This document shows, piece after piece, positions 1 to 6,841 of a stretch of DNA of 64,000 bases. Source of the DNA: JALZKA01 sp963753385 (GTDB taxonomy: Bacteria; Actinomycetota; Thermoleophilia; Solirubrobacterales; 70-9). Every line of letters begins with the position of its first letter. Position 1 is the stretch's first letter. A program made the translations under genes and the position numbers. The stretch lies in NCBI GenBank assembly GCA_963753385.1, contig CAVWCC010000008.1:434001-498000 (forward strand), written 5' to 3'. The notes under the pieces are model-generated. The model had not been told where the DNA came from. It did no database searches and worked only from the letters and a program-made list of their open reading frames with translations.

Positions 1-237
1 ATGGGTTCTGATGTTGCCGCGAAGGACGGCGACAGCCTGCTCAGACGCAACACTGCCATCGGTGCCCGAGGCGACGGCTTCGACGTCAACAGTCGCTCGG
101 CCACGCTGACGCGCAACCAAGCGGCGCACAACGGTGGTCTGGGGATCGAAGCGGTTGCCGGGGTGATCGATGGCGGCGGGAACAGGGCGCACGCCAACGG
201 CGACCCTTTGCAATGTACGAACGTTTTCTGTGGATAG
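1..237 (+). CDS. C-terminal end of a right-handed beta-helix repeat protein (partial)
   Basis: The frame is open from the window edge for 78 codons and stops at TAG, so only the C-terminal end is visible and the first ATG is probably internal. The residues read like parallel beta-helix coils, with short N-G and D-G turns such as 'VIDGGGNRAHANGD', and the protein ends in a Cys pair (C-x5-C). The secreted beta-helix protein at 29447 ends in a comparable Cys-containing coil. The next gene follows 12 bases later on the same strand, so the two may share a transcript. Substrate or ligand cannot be told from this fragment. Confidence 0.55.
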   Translation: MGSDVAAKDGDSLLRRNTAIGARGDGFDVNSRSATLTRNQAAHNGGLGIEAVAGVIDGGGNRAHANGDPLQCTNVFCG

Positions 238-249
238 GGAGGAACCGAG

Positions 250-819
250 ATGACACACTCACGCAAGCTCGTCGCGATGGTCGCCTGCTGCATCGCGGCT
301 CCAGCCGCGCTCGTAGGCCCCGCTTCGGCCGGTCAGATTTTCCACGAGAGCTTCCACGAGGAGGGAGCGATCGTCATTCAGAACTTCTGCGGTGTCACCG
401 GTCTGACCGTGAGGGATGAGGCCGTCACAGACGTAAGGGTCAGTGCGGTGTCGCAGGGCCCCGACCAGCTCCCCCATTTTCGCGACCACGTCAGGCAGAC
501 CGTCGTCTGGACGAACCTCGCCAACCGCGAGGCCGTCTCGTCCGACTTGACGACCAACGGGAACGACCTCAAGGTGACCGACAACGGCGATGGGACCTTG
601 ACGGTCCTCGTGCAGCTGAAGGGCAACGCCACGCTCTCCGCGGATGGCAAGGCGATCGGGAAGGACACCGGCCAGGTCAGATTCGAGCTCCTGATCGACC
701 ACGGCGGCACGCCGAGCGATCCATCCGACGACGAGTTCATCGCCGAGCTTGGAACCGTCAAGCAACCGACGGGCCGAAACGGCGACTTCTGCGGGACCGT
801 CGTCCCGGCGCTCACTTGA
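250..819 (+). CDS. Secreted hypothetical protein
   Basis: 189 aa. A signal peptide is visible: basic start (residues 1-6), hydrophobic stretch to about residue 24 and an 'ASA' cleavage motif near residue 27. A good ribosome binding site (GGGAGGA, 237-243) precedes the ATG and fixes the start. The mature part is beta-rich and polar with two Cys (near residues 47 and 181) that could form one disulfide in the exported protein. It follows the end of a beta-helix gene by 12 bases. I do not recognise a family; 'DHGGTPSDPSDDEF' is typical of exported actinobacterial beta-sandwich proteins of unknown role. Confidence 0.7.
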   Translation: MTHSRKLVAMVACCIAAPAALVGPASAGQIFHESFHEEGAIVIQNFCGVTGLTVRDEAVTDVRVSAVSQGPDQLPHFRDHVRQTVVWTNLANREAVSSDLTTNGNDLKVTDNGDGTLTVLVQLKGNATLSADGKAIGKDTGQVRFELLIDHGGTPSDPSDDEFIAELGTVKQPTGRNGDFCGTVVPALT

Positions 820-920
820 TTGATCAGGAGCGCGTAACCGACGTCCACGAGTTCGTGGAGATCACGCGCAGGGTTGCCGCCGGAGGCACGGCATTCGAGC
901 TCGATCTGACGCCGCAGTGA
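816..920 (+). pseudogene. Possible remnant of a NarL-type response regulator receiver domain
   Basis: A 34-codon frame overlaps the stop of the previous gene. Its residues 'RVTDVHEFVEITRRVAAGGT' match the pattern of the last helix of receiver domains in NarL/FixJ response regulators (usually R-V-x-D-x-x-E-F-x-x-A-x-R-R-V-A-x-G-G-T). Neither the phosphoacceptor half nor an HTH domain is present nearby. I infer a small leftover of a deleted gene; chance resemblance is possible at this length. Confidence 0.35.
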
Positions 921-928
921 GCTAATCG

Positions 929-1153
929 TCAGCCGGGAACACCCACCGGCGGATGCGGGAGCATCCGCAGGAACTCCTCTGGCAGCTCCCTGCTCGCGTG
1001 CCAGTATTCGAGGCCGACGATCTGCCCCGTCTGCGGGTCGGACTCGCGGAGCCCGCTCCCGGTCTCCTCAGCCGCGACCGTGGCCGGGTCGTACCCCTCG
1101 AACCGCAGCCAGGCGATGTCGGCTTCGGGGTCGTAGTGGCCGTCGATCTTCAT
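929..1153 (-). CDS. DUF2283 family protein
   Basis: 74 aa from the ATG at 1153; the longer frame to 1216 would overlap the upstream gene and lacks family character. The core 'YDPEADIAWLRF' followed by a Gly-rich turn, 'IVGLEYWHAS' and a C-terminal acidic helix is the DUF2283 pattern (Y-D-x-E-A-D-x-L-Y-I and I-v-G-I-E-I-l-x-A-S). It lies 22 bases downstream of a DUF4258-like gene on the same strand. Such pairs are common and have been discussed as toxin-antitoxin-like modules, but nothing here proves that role. Confidence 0.65.
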   Translation of the reverse strand: MKIDGHYDPEADIAWLRFEGYDPATVAAEETGSGLRESDPQTGQIVGLEYWHASRELPEEFLRMLPHPPVGVPG

Positions 1154-1175
1154 CGCCTGAAGGGTAGCTTCGCGA

Positions 1176-1412
1176 TCAAGTTCTCCAAAGCGTGACGACT
1201 CGCGCGGTCGTCTCATCGCCGTGGTCCGGATGGTCGTAAGCGATCACGAACCGGCCGGCACGGACCCGCCATTCCGCGGCGCCCGGATTTCGGGCGCGCC
1301 GGTCGTGGCCCTGGACGACCGCGTCCTCGACACTCGAACGGGAGACCCCCAGCAGCTCGGCTTTCGCGAGCGCGTGAGCCGTCCAGCGGACTCGATGCGG
1401 GCGACTCGCCAT
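1176..1412 (-). CDS. DUF4258-like protein, possible toxin partner of DUF2283 gene
   Basis: 78 aa from the ATG at 1412 (in-frame sequence continues upstream to 1496 without coding character). It has a DUF4258 layout: N-terminal 'RWTAHALAKAELLGVSRSSV' with the conserved His, a central Arg-rich strand and the C-terminal strands 'FVIAYDH' and 'ARVVTLW'. That is the compact alpha/beta fold resembling RelE-type toxins. It comes first in a two-gene unit with the DUF2283 gene. The toxin role is inferred from the pairing only. Confidence 0.6.
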   Translation of the reverse strand: MASRPHRVRWTAHALAKAELLGVSRSSVEDAVVQGHDRRARNPGAAEWRVRAGRFVIAYDHPDHGDETTARVVTLWRT

Positions 1413-1575
1413 ACCCGGATCAAAGCGTCGGCGGCGGACGTGCGCTGGCGGGACCGCGCTCCGTATCTCGATCTGAGGCGCCAAACGAGGTGCCAAACTG
1501 AGACGAAAGTGCAGCGCCTATATGACCTGACAGCGCTTGATAAGCCCTACCGGACCTGAGGTGCCCTCTCCGGCT

Positions 1576-1646
1576 GGTTGTGGTCCAGGCGGTCGGGGGT
1601 TTGTTGTGGTCCAGGCGGTCGGGGGTTCGAGTCCCCTCGCTCACCT
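1576..1646 (+). repeat. tRNA-His 3'-half fragments, attachment-site-like (one partial, one 44-bp copy)
   Basis: Positions 1603-1646 match tRNA-His(GTG) from the base before the anticodon loop to the discriminator: loop TTGTGGT, stem CCAGG, T-arm GGGGG-TTCGAGT-CCCCT, acceptor strand CGCTCAC and the His-specific C73. There is no 5' half upstream and no encoded CCA. A shorter copy (1576-1601, ending in the T-loop) precedes it in tandem. An identical 44-bp copy lies at 4067-4110. Such 3' fragments are what tRNA-targeting integrases leave behind. Confidence 0.7.
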
Positions 1647-1776
1647 TGAACTCCCTGCAAATAGCGTGCTTTTGACAGCACCCCATCTTGCGAACTTAAG
1701 CCGGAAGGCCCACTCGCGCCCGCCACCTGCCACAGGCGATAGCAAAGTGCCGCTCGCCGTCCAAAAGCCGAACCTC

Positions 1777-2550
1777 CTATGCCGCACGAACCTCAAACTC
1801 CGTCAGCGTCACTGGGCCAAACGACGTGATCACCGCGACGTCGACAGCGTCTCGGCCACGCCCGACGACCACCCGGCCGACGCGGCGGCGGTTGTTACGG
1901 GCGTCGAAGGTGTGCCACGCGCCATCGAGGTAGACCTCGAACCAGGCGGCGAAGTCCATCGGCTCGGCTGGCGGCGGGATCTCGATGTCCGGGATGTAGC
2001 CGCAGACATAGCGCGCCGGGATGTTCAACGCGCGGCAGAAGGTGATTGCGAGGTGGGCGAAGTCGCGGCAGACGCCCTGACCGGCGCGGTAGGCGTCGAC
2101 CGCCGTGGTCCATGGGTTCGACGCACCGGCCACCCACTCGAGATGACCGTGCACGAAGTCGACGATTGCCTGGACGCGCTCCCAGCCGGGCGCGAGGCTG
2201 CCGAAGCGCTGCCATGCCTCGTGGCCAAGCTCGTCGGGCAGACAGAAGCGGCTCGGCACGACGAACGCGATGTGTTCGTCGGGCAGCGCCATGATCGGCG
2301 TCTCGGGCGTGCCAGGCGCACTCGAATCGATTGGTGACGAGAGCACAACCTGCGCCTCGTAGGCGATTCGTGAGGCACCCGCGGCGATCGTCAGTCGCTC
2401 GCATCGGTTGCCGAACACGTCGATGTAGCCGTGGTGCTCCGCACCGGTGTCCCAACGTTCGGCTTGCACTAGGAGGTCGCCTCGCGATGGCGCGACCTGG
2501 AGCACCGCCGACACTGGCTGCGGCGTCTCGAAACCGAGGGTGCATCCCAC
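1777..2550 (-). CDS. Transglutaminase-like domain protein
   Basis: 257 aa from a GTG start; no better start exists before the in-frame stop at 2590. The N-terminal ~100 residues match the bacterial transglutaminase-like N-terminal beta domain. The catalytic-type core follows, with Cys161 in 'GQGVCRDFAHLAITFCRALNIPARYVCGY' (the pattern runs over about residues 157-185) and Asp216 in 'HTFDARNN'. The usual 'HAW' His before the second strand is Ala201 here, so activity is uncertain. These proteins are predicted Cys peptidases or transglutaminases, often cytoplasmic. It lies inside the segment bracketed by the tRNA-His fragments. Confidence 0.85.
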   Translation of the reverse strand: MGCTLGFETPQPVSAVLQVAPSRGDLLVQAERWDTGAEHHGYIDVFGNRCERLTIAAGASRIAYEAQVVLSSPIDSSAPGTPETPIMALPDEHIAFVVPSRFCLPDELGHEAWQRFGSLAPGWERVQAIVDFVHGHLEWVAGASNPWTTAVDAYRAGQGVCRDFAHLAITFCRALNIPARYVCGYIPDIEIPPPAEPMDFAAWFEVYLDGAWHTFDARNNRRRVGRVVVGRGRDAVDVAVITSFGPVTLTEFEVRAA

Positions 2551-2842
2551 ACTGAGGGTCAGCGGTGTGTCGTCGTCGCCCGGAACGCCTTAGACGCTAC
2601 CCCTCAAACAGCGGCCTGTGCCAGAGTTCAGCCTCCCATGCGAAGCGGTTAGGCGGGAGTCTCTTCGCGCCGCGGAAGTCCGCACGTTTATGGCGGTGAT
2701 CAAGCCCGCGAGGCACTGCGCGCGCAGCGACGGGGGCGCAACAGGCTCGCTTCAGGCGTGCAAGTACAATGGCGGCAGCGGTCCACCTGACGGCTTCTCC
2801 GACGCTTCTCGCCACTTGGGCTCTGACCAACCGAAGCGCCGC
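2551..2842. other. Non-coding stretch upstream of STAS gene
   Basis: No frame with coding character, RNA gene or clear hairpin was seen here. It separates the divergently oriented transglutaminase-like and STAS genes, so it must hold both promoters, but no -35/-10 pair could be chosen with confidence. Confidence 0.4.
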
Positions 2843-2855
2843 GGAGGGAGTCCGG

Positions 2856-3230
2856 ATGGGATCCACGCCTGGCGATGCAGTTCTGCACTTGGCACCAGCG
2901 CCGAGACACGATGAGTCTCTGAGGTTGGTTGACGTCGAGGGGGAGCTGGACACGACTGCTGGAATACGCTGGGCCGGGCTGCTGCGCGGCATTATCGAGG
3001 GGGGCGCAACGGGGATCGCCGTCGATCTGCGTGGCTGTGGGCTGATGGATTCCCATTGCCTCGTTGCGCTGTTAACCGCTTCACAAACGCTGAAGTCTCG
3101 CGGCGGGCGGGGGGTGACCTTGGTGCTGTTTCCGGGATCAGGGCTTGCCCGCCATCTCAAGCTGTTTACCGCCGGCGGCGAGCTGCCGGCGTACGACAAC
3201 GCCGCGGCGGCGTTAGGGGCGCTTAGCTGA
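2856..3230 (+). CDS. STAS domain protein (anti-sigma-factor-antagonist-like)
   Basis: 124 aa. The ATG at 2856 is chosen because GGAGGGAG lies five bases upstream; in-frame codons further up carry no domain. The fold follows a single STAS domain: strand 'LRLVDVEGELD', helix, strand 'GIAVDLRGCGLMDSHCLVALL', then 'GVTLVLFPGS' and a C-terminal helix. Ser66, right after Asp65, sits where SpoIIAA/RsbV proteins are phosphorylated, but the following 'SG' is 'HC'. No anti-sigma kinase is adjacent. A regulatory protein-protein binding role is inferred. Confidence 0.75.
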   Translation: MGSTPGDAVLHLAPAPRHDESLRLVDVEGELDTTAGIRWAGLLRGIIEGGATGIAVDLRGCGLMDSHCLVALLTASQTLKSRGGRGVTLVLFPGSGLARHLKLFTAGGELPAYDNAAAALGALS

Positions 3231-3369
3231 GAGCGCGACCCGCGGCAAATGAAGGGAAGGCGGTCGGTGGGGCTACGCTCTAAGACGAGACTGTCTTTGG
3301 GTGCTTCATCGTCTCCCTCCCTCCATCGACAGGCGAGACCTAGAGGGGAACGGGATTGTTTGGTCACGT

Positions 3370-3579
3370 ATGCCCCGCGCACGCACCCGCGCCCTCCTAA
3401 GAGCGGTTCGTAAGAGTCGCACCCGCTATCGCCAGCCCGAAAGGGCCGTTGATCCCGCCCACGAACCGTCGGCAGAGAGACGAGCCGATCTCGCCCGCCA
3501 GGCGACTCGCGTCGGCGAAATGGCCGCCGTGAGACGGCTGCGACGGGCCGAACGCTCAGCGCGTGAACACCATGAATGA
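3370..3579 (+). CDS. Small basic hypothetical protein (doubtful)
   Basis: 69 aa from the ATG at 3370, very rich in Arg, predicted helical, with no recognisable family. Its TGA (3577-3579) overlaps the start of the next small gene in an ATGAATGA arrangement, the only argument for reality. There is no ribosome binding site. It could equally be a chance open frame in GC-rich DNA. Confidence 0.25.
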   Translation: MPRARTRALLRAVRKSRTRYRQPERAVDPAHEPSAERRADLARQATRVGEMAAVRRLRRAERSAREHHE

Positions 3580-3808
3580 AGACCAGCGACAAGCGGAACT
3601 TGAGTTGAAAGCGCGACACGCGAGTGACCGTTACCGCCTTTACCGCGCGAGCGTGTACGGACCACGTGCAACCACCCCCGGCCGCCTTCGCGAGCTTCAG
3701 CGCGAGTCGGAGCTCGCCGAGCGTCTACTCGCTCGATTCAAAGCCGACCGGTCAACCGCTTTCCCCCATGTAGGGTCGGAGTCGTGGCAGGGCAACTCGA
3801 ATCGGTGA
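3572..3808 (+). CDS. Small hypothetical protein with charged helix
   Basis: 78 aa from the ATG at 3572 (a GTG at 3563 is an alternative). Residues 1-30 and 40-65 are strongly helical and charged ('RLRELQRESELAERLLARFK'), as in small DNA- or protein-binding helical peptides. It overlaps the next small gene by 25 bases. No family recognised. It lies inside the segment bracketed by tRNA-His fragments. Confidence 0.4.
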   Translation: MNEDQRQAELELKARHASDRYRLYRASVYGPRATTPGRLRELQRESELAERLLARFKADRSTAFPHVGSESWQGNSNR

Positions 3809-3990
3809 TCCACTTCATCGACGGCGACGAGTTGGACGTGCAAGACACGGTTGACGAGATTGATCGGGCAATCGGTGACCTGCGCACGGGACGCGTCCCG
3901 TTGATACCGGTGCATGACGTTGACGGTCGGGAGCGTCGGATCAACGCCGCCCACATCAAGACGGTTCGCCGATACGACACGTCCGTCTGA
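3784..3990 (+). CDS. Small hypothetical protein
   Basis: 68 aa from a GTG with GGAG three bases upstream. Codon use is coding-like. The sequence is acidic in the middle ('DGDELDVQDTVDEIDRAI') and ends in 'INAAHIKTVRRYD', giving a beta-alpha-beta-like profile seen in small regulators of unknown function. It overlaps the preceding small gene by 25 bases and ends 76 bases before the second tRNA-His fragment. Function unknown. Confidence 0.5.
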   Translation: MAGQLESVIHFIDGDELDVQDTVDEIDRAIGDLRTGRVPLIPVHDVDGRERRINAAHIKTVRRYDTSV

Positions 3991-4066
3991 CCCGAAACGG
4001 GTTGTGCTCGACGCGGTCGGAACCGGCTCGGTATCCGCGGGGTCCGCGCTGACCCGGCTCGGGCCG

Positions 4067-4110
4067 GTTGTGGTCCAGGCGGTCGGGGGTTCGAGTCCCC
4101 TCGCTCACCT
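4067..4110 (+). repeat. tRNA-His 3'-half fragment, second 44-bp copy
   Basis: Identical over 44 bases to 1603-1646, with the same orientation, anticodon-loop start, T-arm and C73, and no CCA. The 2.46 kb between the copies holds the transglutaminase-like, STAS and small genes. No 5' half of a tRNA and no integrase are nearby. I read the pair as direct repeats left by insertion at a tRNA-His gene. Confidence 0.7.
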
Positions 4111-4147
4111 CTCGCGAAGGGCCGGCCACCACGGGTGATCGCCGCCG

Positions 4148-4184
4148 CGGGCCAGTGAATAGACCAGGGTGTCACGGGCGCGAC
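4148..4184 (+). repeat. Dispersed intergenic repeat, copy 1
   Basis: A 37-bp stretch with core AGACCAGGGTG and CGGGCGCGAC. It aligns with 4921-4958 with four substitutions and a one-base gap, and more loosely with 8732-8766. It lies just before the DUF6875-like gene. Confidence 0.55.
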
Positions 4185-4242
4185 TCAACGCCTGGTCGTG
4201 TGAATCTGAAACTGCCTGTCTTTCCGACTGTTGGAGGCACTG

Positions 4243-4917
4243 ATGGAAGTCACCCGACCCCAGACCACCGATCTCTTCCTCGTCGAGGATCTCGAGGACA
4301 TCAGCAGGACAAGGACGCTCGCGCCGGGCGATCTGGATGCGCTTCACGCTGTCGCAGACTGGATCAAGACGTTCGTGGCCAGGCCCAACAAGGATCTCGG
4401 CCGCTCTGGGCCCGTCTGTCCCTTCCTGCCCGGGGCGTTGGAACGTAAGACGCTTTGGCTCGCTCCTGAGCAGATCGCCGACCGGACTGTGCCAGATGTT
4501 GTCGCGGTCCTAGACGATTACAAGAGACTGTTCCTGAGCGCTCAACCTGTTGAGGGCGACGACGCGACGTACAAGTCGATCGTCGTTGTCTTCACGGATC
4601 TGGCGGCGGATCGTGCACAGGATTTTCTTGACGACGTCCTGGAGCAGCTTGGAGTTCCCTCCTATGTCGAAGAGGGACTGGTGCTGGGAGGGTTCTATGA
4701 GAGCAACGAGGGGACCGCGATATACAACCCGAGCTTTCGACCATTCACCTCGCCAGTGCCGTTTCTGTTGATGAGGCTCGCGGTCATCAGCGACTGGAAG
4801 TTCTACTTGGACGACGAGGACTGGCTCAACCGGTGGGCGGGTCGCTATGGCGAGTCGGGAGTCCGGGCGCTTGCCGAAGAACTACGCCCCTTGCCGTGGC
4901 GCGCGAGGCGCGACTAA
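4243..4917 (+). CDS. DUF6875-like protein
   Basis: 224 aa. The ATG at 4243 has GGAGG (4233-4237) five bases upstream; an in-frame TTG at 4231 would swallow that site. The pattern matches what I recall of DUF6875: 'RPNKDLGRSGPVCPF' near residue 50, a central 'VVVFTDL' strand, then 'LGGFYESNEG' and 'FRPFTSPVPFLLMRLAV' near the C-terminus. Function is unknown; members occur beside biosynthetic or transferase genes. The gene is flanked on both sides by near-identical intergenic repeats, which suggests it moved as a unit or sits between regulatory copies. Confidence 0.6.
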   Translation: MEVTRPQTTDLFLVEDLEDISRTRTLAPGDLDALHAVADWIKTFVARPNKDLGRSGPVCPFLPGALERKTLWLAPEQIADRTVPDVVAVLDDYKRLFLSAQPVEGDDATYKSIVVVFTDLAADRAQDFLDDVLEQLGVPSYVEEGLVLGGFYESNEGTAIYNPSFRPFTSPVPFLLMRLAVISDWKFYLDDEDWLNRWAGRYGESGVRALAEELRPLPWRARRD

Positions 4918-4920
4918 GGA

Positions 4921-4981
4921 CGGGCCAGGGAGCAGACCAGGGTGCTGACGGGCGCGACGCGGGGACAAGACGAGCAGGCTT
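4921..4981 (+). repeat. Dispersed intergenic repeat, copy 2
   Basis: It begins four bases after the DUF6875-like stop. Bases 4921-4958 match copy 1, and the extension GACGAGCAGGCT (to 4981) matches copy 3. It lies between that gene and the epoxide hydrolase. Confidence 0.55.
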
Positions 4982-5008
4982 AGGGCGTCAACTAAAAAGG
5001 AGCGCAGT

Positions 5009-6208
5009 ATGTCCGCCACCGCCGAAGCAACCGCTATCCGCCCGTTTGAGATCGAGATCCCGGAGGAGCAGCTCACCGAACTGCGCCGCCGCATTGCCGC
5101 GACGCGCTGGCCTTCTGGAGAGCTCGTCGCCGACCGCTCCCAGGGCGTGCAGCTGGCGACGATCAAGGCGCTCGCGGATTACTGGACGACCGAGTACGAC
5201 TGGCGCGCGTGCGAGGCGAGGCTTAACGCGCTGCCTCAGTTCAAGACCGAGATCGACGGCATCGAGATCCACTTCATCCACGTGCGATCACAGCACGAGG
5301 ACGCATTGCCGCTGATCATGACGCACGGCTGGCCCGGCTCGGTGGTCGAGCTGCTCGAGACCGTCGGCCCGCTCACGGACCCGACCGCGCACGGCGGGCA
5401 GGCCGGGGACGCGTTCCACCTGGTGCTGCCGTCATTGCCCGGTTACGGGTTCTCCAGTGAGCCGGCCGAGCTCGGTTGGGACGCCGCCCGCACCGGACGC
5501 GCGTGGGCGGAGCTGATGCACCGCCTCGGCTACACCCGCTACGTCGCCCAAGGGGGCGACGTGGGTGCCCTCGTCACGGACCTGATGGGCCGCCAGGCGG
5601 TCGAGGGTTTGGTCGGCTACCACCTGAACCTGCTCACGGCGGTGCTCGCGGTCGGCGATCAACTGCCCAAGGAATCCGAACAGGAACGCGCCGCGGCCGA
5701 GGCGGTAGCGACGTTCAGGGAGGACGGCTTCGGCTACTTCCTCGAGATGGCAACGCGCCCGCAGACGATCGGCTACGCCCTGCTGGATTCACCCGTCGCC
5801 CTGGCGGCCTGGATGCTCGACCACGACACGGACAGCTACTACAAGATCGCCGGCGCCTTCGTCGACGGAAAGCCCACGGGCAACCTGACACGGGACACGC
5901 ATCGTCGACAACATCACGCTGTACTGGCTGACCGGCACCGCAGCGTCGGCGGCCCGGTCGTACTGGGAGGACGCACGAGCGCTGGCCGCATCGCTCGCGA
6001 GCGGCCAGCCCCTCCGGAGGTCACCGTGCCGGTCGGCTTCACCACGTTCCCCGGCGAGATCTGGGCGTCGCCCCGGAGCTGGGTCGAGGCGGTCTACCCG
6101 GGCCTCGCCTACTTCAACGAGGTCGACAGGGGCGGCCACTTCGCCGCCTGGGAGGAGCCGGAGCTCTTCTCCACTGAGGTGCGGGCAGCGTTCAGATCAC
6201 TGCGCTGA
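5009..6208 (+). CDS. Epoxide hydrolase (EHN/alpha-beta hydrolase), with two compensating indels
   Basis: 399 aa as read. An N-terminal EHN domain (residues ~10-115) is followed by an alpha/beta hydrolase fold with the oxyanion motif 'HGWPG' (106-110), the nucleophile Asp184 in 'QGGDVGAL' and a C-terminal His in 'GGHFAAWEEPEL'. That is the microsomal-type epoxide hydrolase layout, hydrolysing epoxides to diols in the cytosol. Between about 5899 and 6017 the family sequence ('IVDNITLYWLTGTAAS', 'SYWEDAR') lies in another frame, so one base is extra near 5899 and the frame returns near 6017. I read this as sequence error. RBS AAAGGAG precedes the ATG. Confidence 0.85.
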   Translation: MSATAEATAIRPFEIEIPEEQLTELRRRIAATRWPSGELVADRSQGVQLATIKALADYWTTEYDWRACEARLNALPQFKTEIDGIEIHFIHVRSQHEDALPLIMTHGWPGSVVELLETVGPLTDPTAHGGQAGDAFHLVLPSLPGYGFSSEPAELGWDAARTGRAWAELMHRLGYTRYVAQGGDVGALVTDLMGRQAVEGLVGYHLNLLTAVLAVGDQLPKESEQERAAAEAVATFREDGFGYFLEMATRPQTIGYALLDSPVALAAWMLDHDTDSYYKIAGAFVDGKPTGNLTRDTHRRQHHAVLADRHRSVGGPVVLGGRTSAGRIARERPAPPEVTVPVGFTTFPGEIWASPRSWVEAVYPGLAYFNEVDRGGHFAAWEEPELFSTEVRAAFRSLR

Positions 6209-6254
6209 GGACACGATTGCCTTCCCGCGCTCTCTGTGGAAGCGGCGACAGACC

Positions 6255-6734
6255 TCAGGCCAGGCCCGGCATCGCGCCCTCGGCAAGCTTGATCCGGGTC
6301 CAGACGTTCATGTTGACGACGACGGCGACGATCTCGAGGATCTCCTCCGGGCTGAAGTGCTCGGCGAGCGCGTCGTGGAAGCGCTGGAACGCCGCGTCCC
6401 GGTCGGTGTCGGCGGCGCGGGTGAGCGCCTCGGTGTAGCGGAGCGCCGCCTGCTCGGCCTCGGAGTGAAGCTCGGTCTCCCACCACGCGGTCAGGGTGTC
6501 GATCTTGGCCCGGGGGATGCCCGCCTCGCGCGCCGCCTGGTAATGCAGGTTGAGGCAGTAGGTGCAATTGTTGAGCTGCGAGACCCGCAGGCGCAGAAGC
6601 TGGGCGAGGCCGCGGTCGATCCGCAGGACCGCTGTGTACCCGAATGCATCCGCACCCATCCGGGCCATGCCGATCAGTGCCGCGTTCTCGCTTGCGTCGA
6701 GCCGTCGGTTCGCCATCTGGACATCGTCAGCCAT
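6255..6734 (-). CDS. Carboxymuconolactone decarboxylase / AhpD-family alkylhydroperoxidase
   Basis: 159 aa. The signature is Cys57-x2-Cys60-x3-His64 in 'NNCTYCLNLH', the AhpD peroxidatic site, within an all-helical CMD fold. These proteins reduce organic peroxides with a thiol partner. GGAAG lies upstream of the ATG. It converges with the epoxide hydrolase and precedes a cluster of redox proteins (NDH-2, DsbA-like, thioredoxin-like), so a role in oxidative stress is plausible. Full family length, nothing missing. Confidence 0.85.
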   Translation of the reverse strand: MADDVQMANRRLDASENAALIGMARMGADAFGYTAVLRIDRGLAQLLRLRVSQLNNCTYCLNLHYQAAREAGIPRAKIDTLTAWWETELHSEAEQAALRYTEALTRAADTDRDAAFQRFHDALAEHFSPEEILEIVAVVVNMNVWTRIKLAEGAMPGLA

Positions 6735-6841
6735 CTCGCTTCCTTTCGGTGCTTATCGTTTCCCTGCCCGCGCCTCCAGCGCCTCGCCCGGCTCGGCTCG
6801 CCGCGATCTTCTCGCGAAAGCCCAACTGTTGACGGCAAGGG

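Noticed and set aside
1420..1686. Reverse-strand frame with 'EGTRTPDRL' and the similar 'GERGDSNPRPP' frame near 4090
   Set aside because: These peptides are the known false translations of tRNA 3' ends and arise here from the tRNA-His fragments.
2597..3619. 340-codon reverse frame opposite the STAS gene
   Set aside because: Arg/Ser/Pro-rich without motifs; the forward STAS gene with a good ribosome binding site explains the region.
4067..4110. A complete tRNA-His gene
   Set aside because: No 5' acceptor strand, D-arm or 5' anticodon stem is found upstream of either copy.
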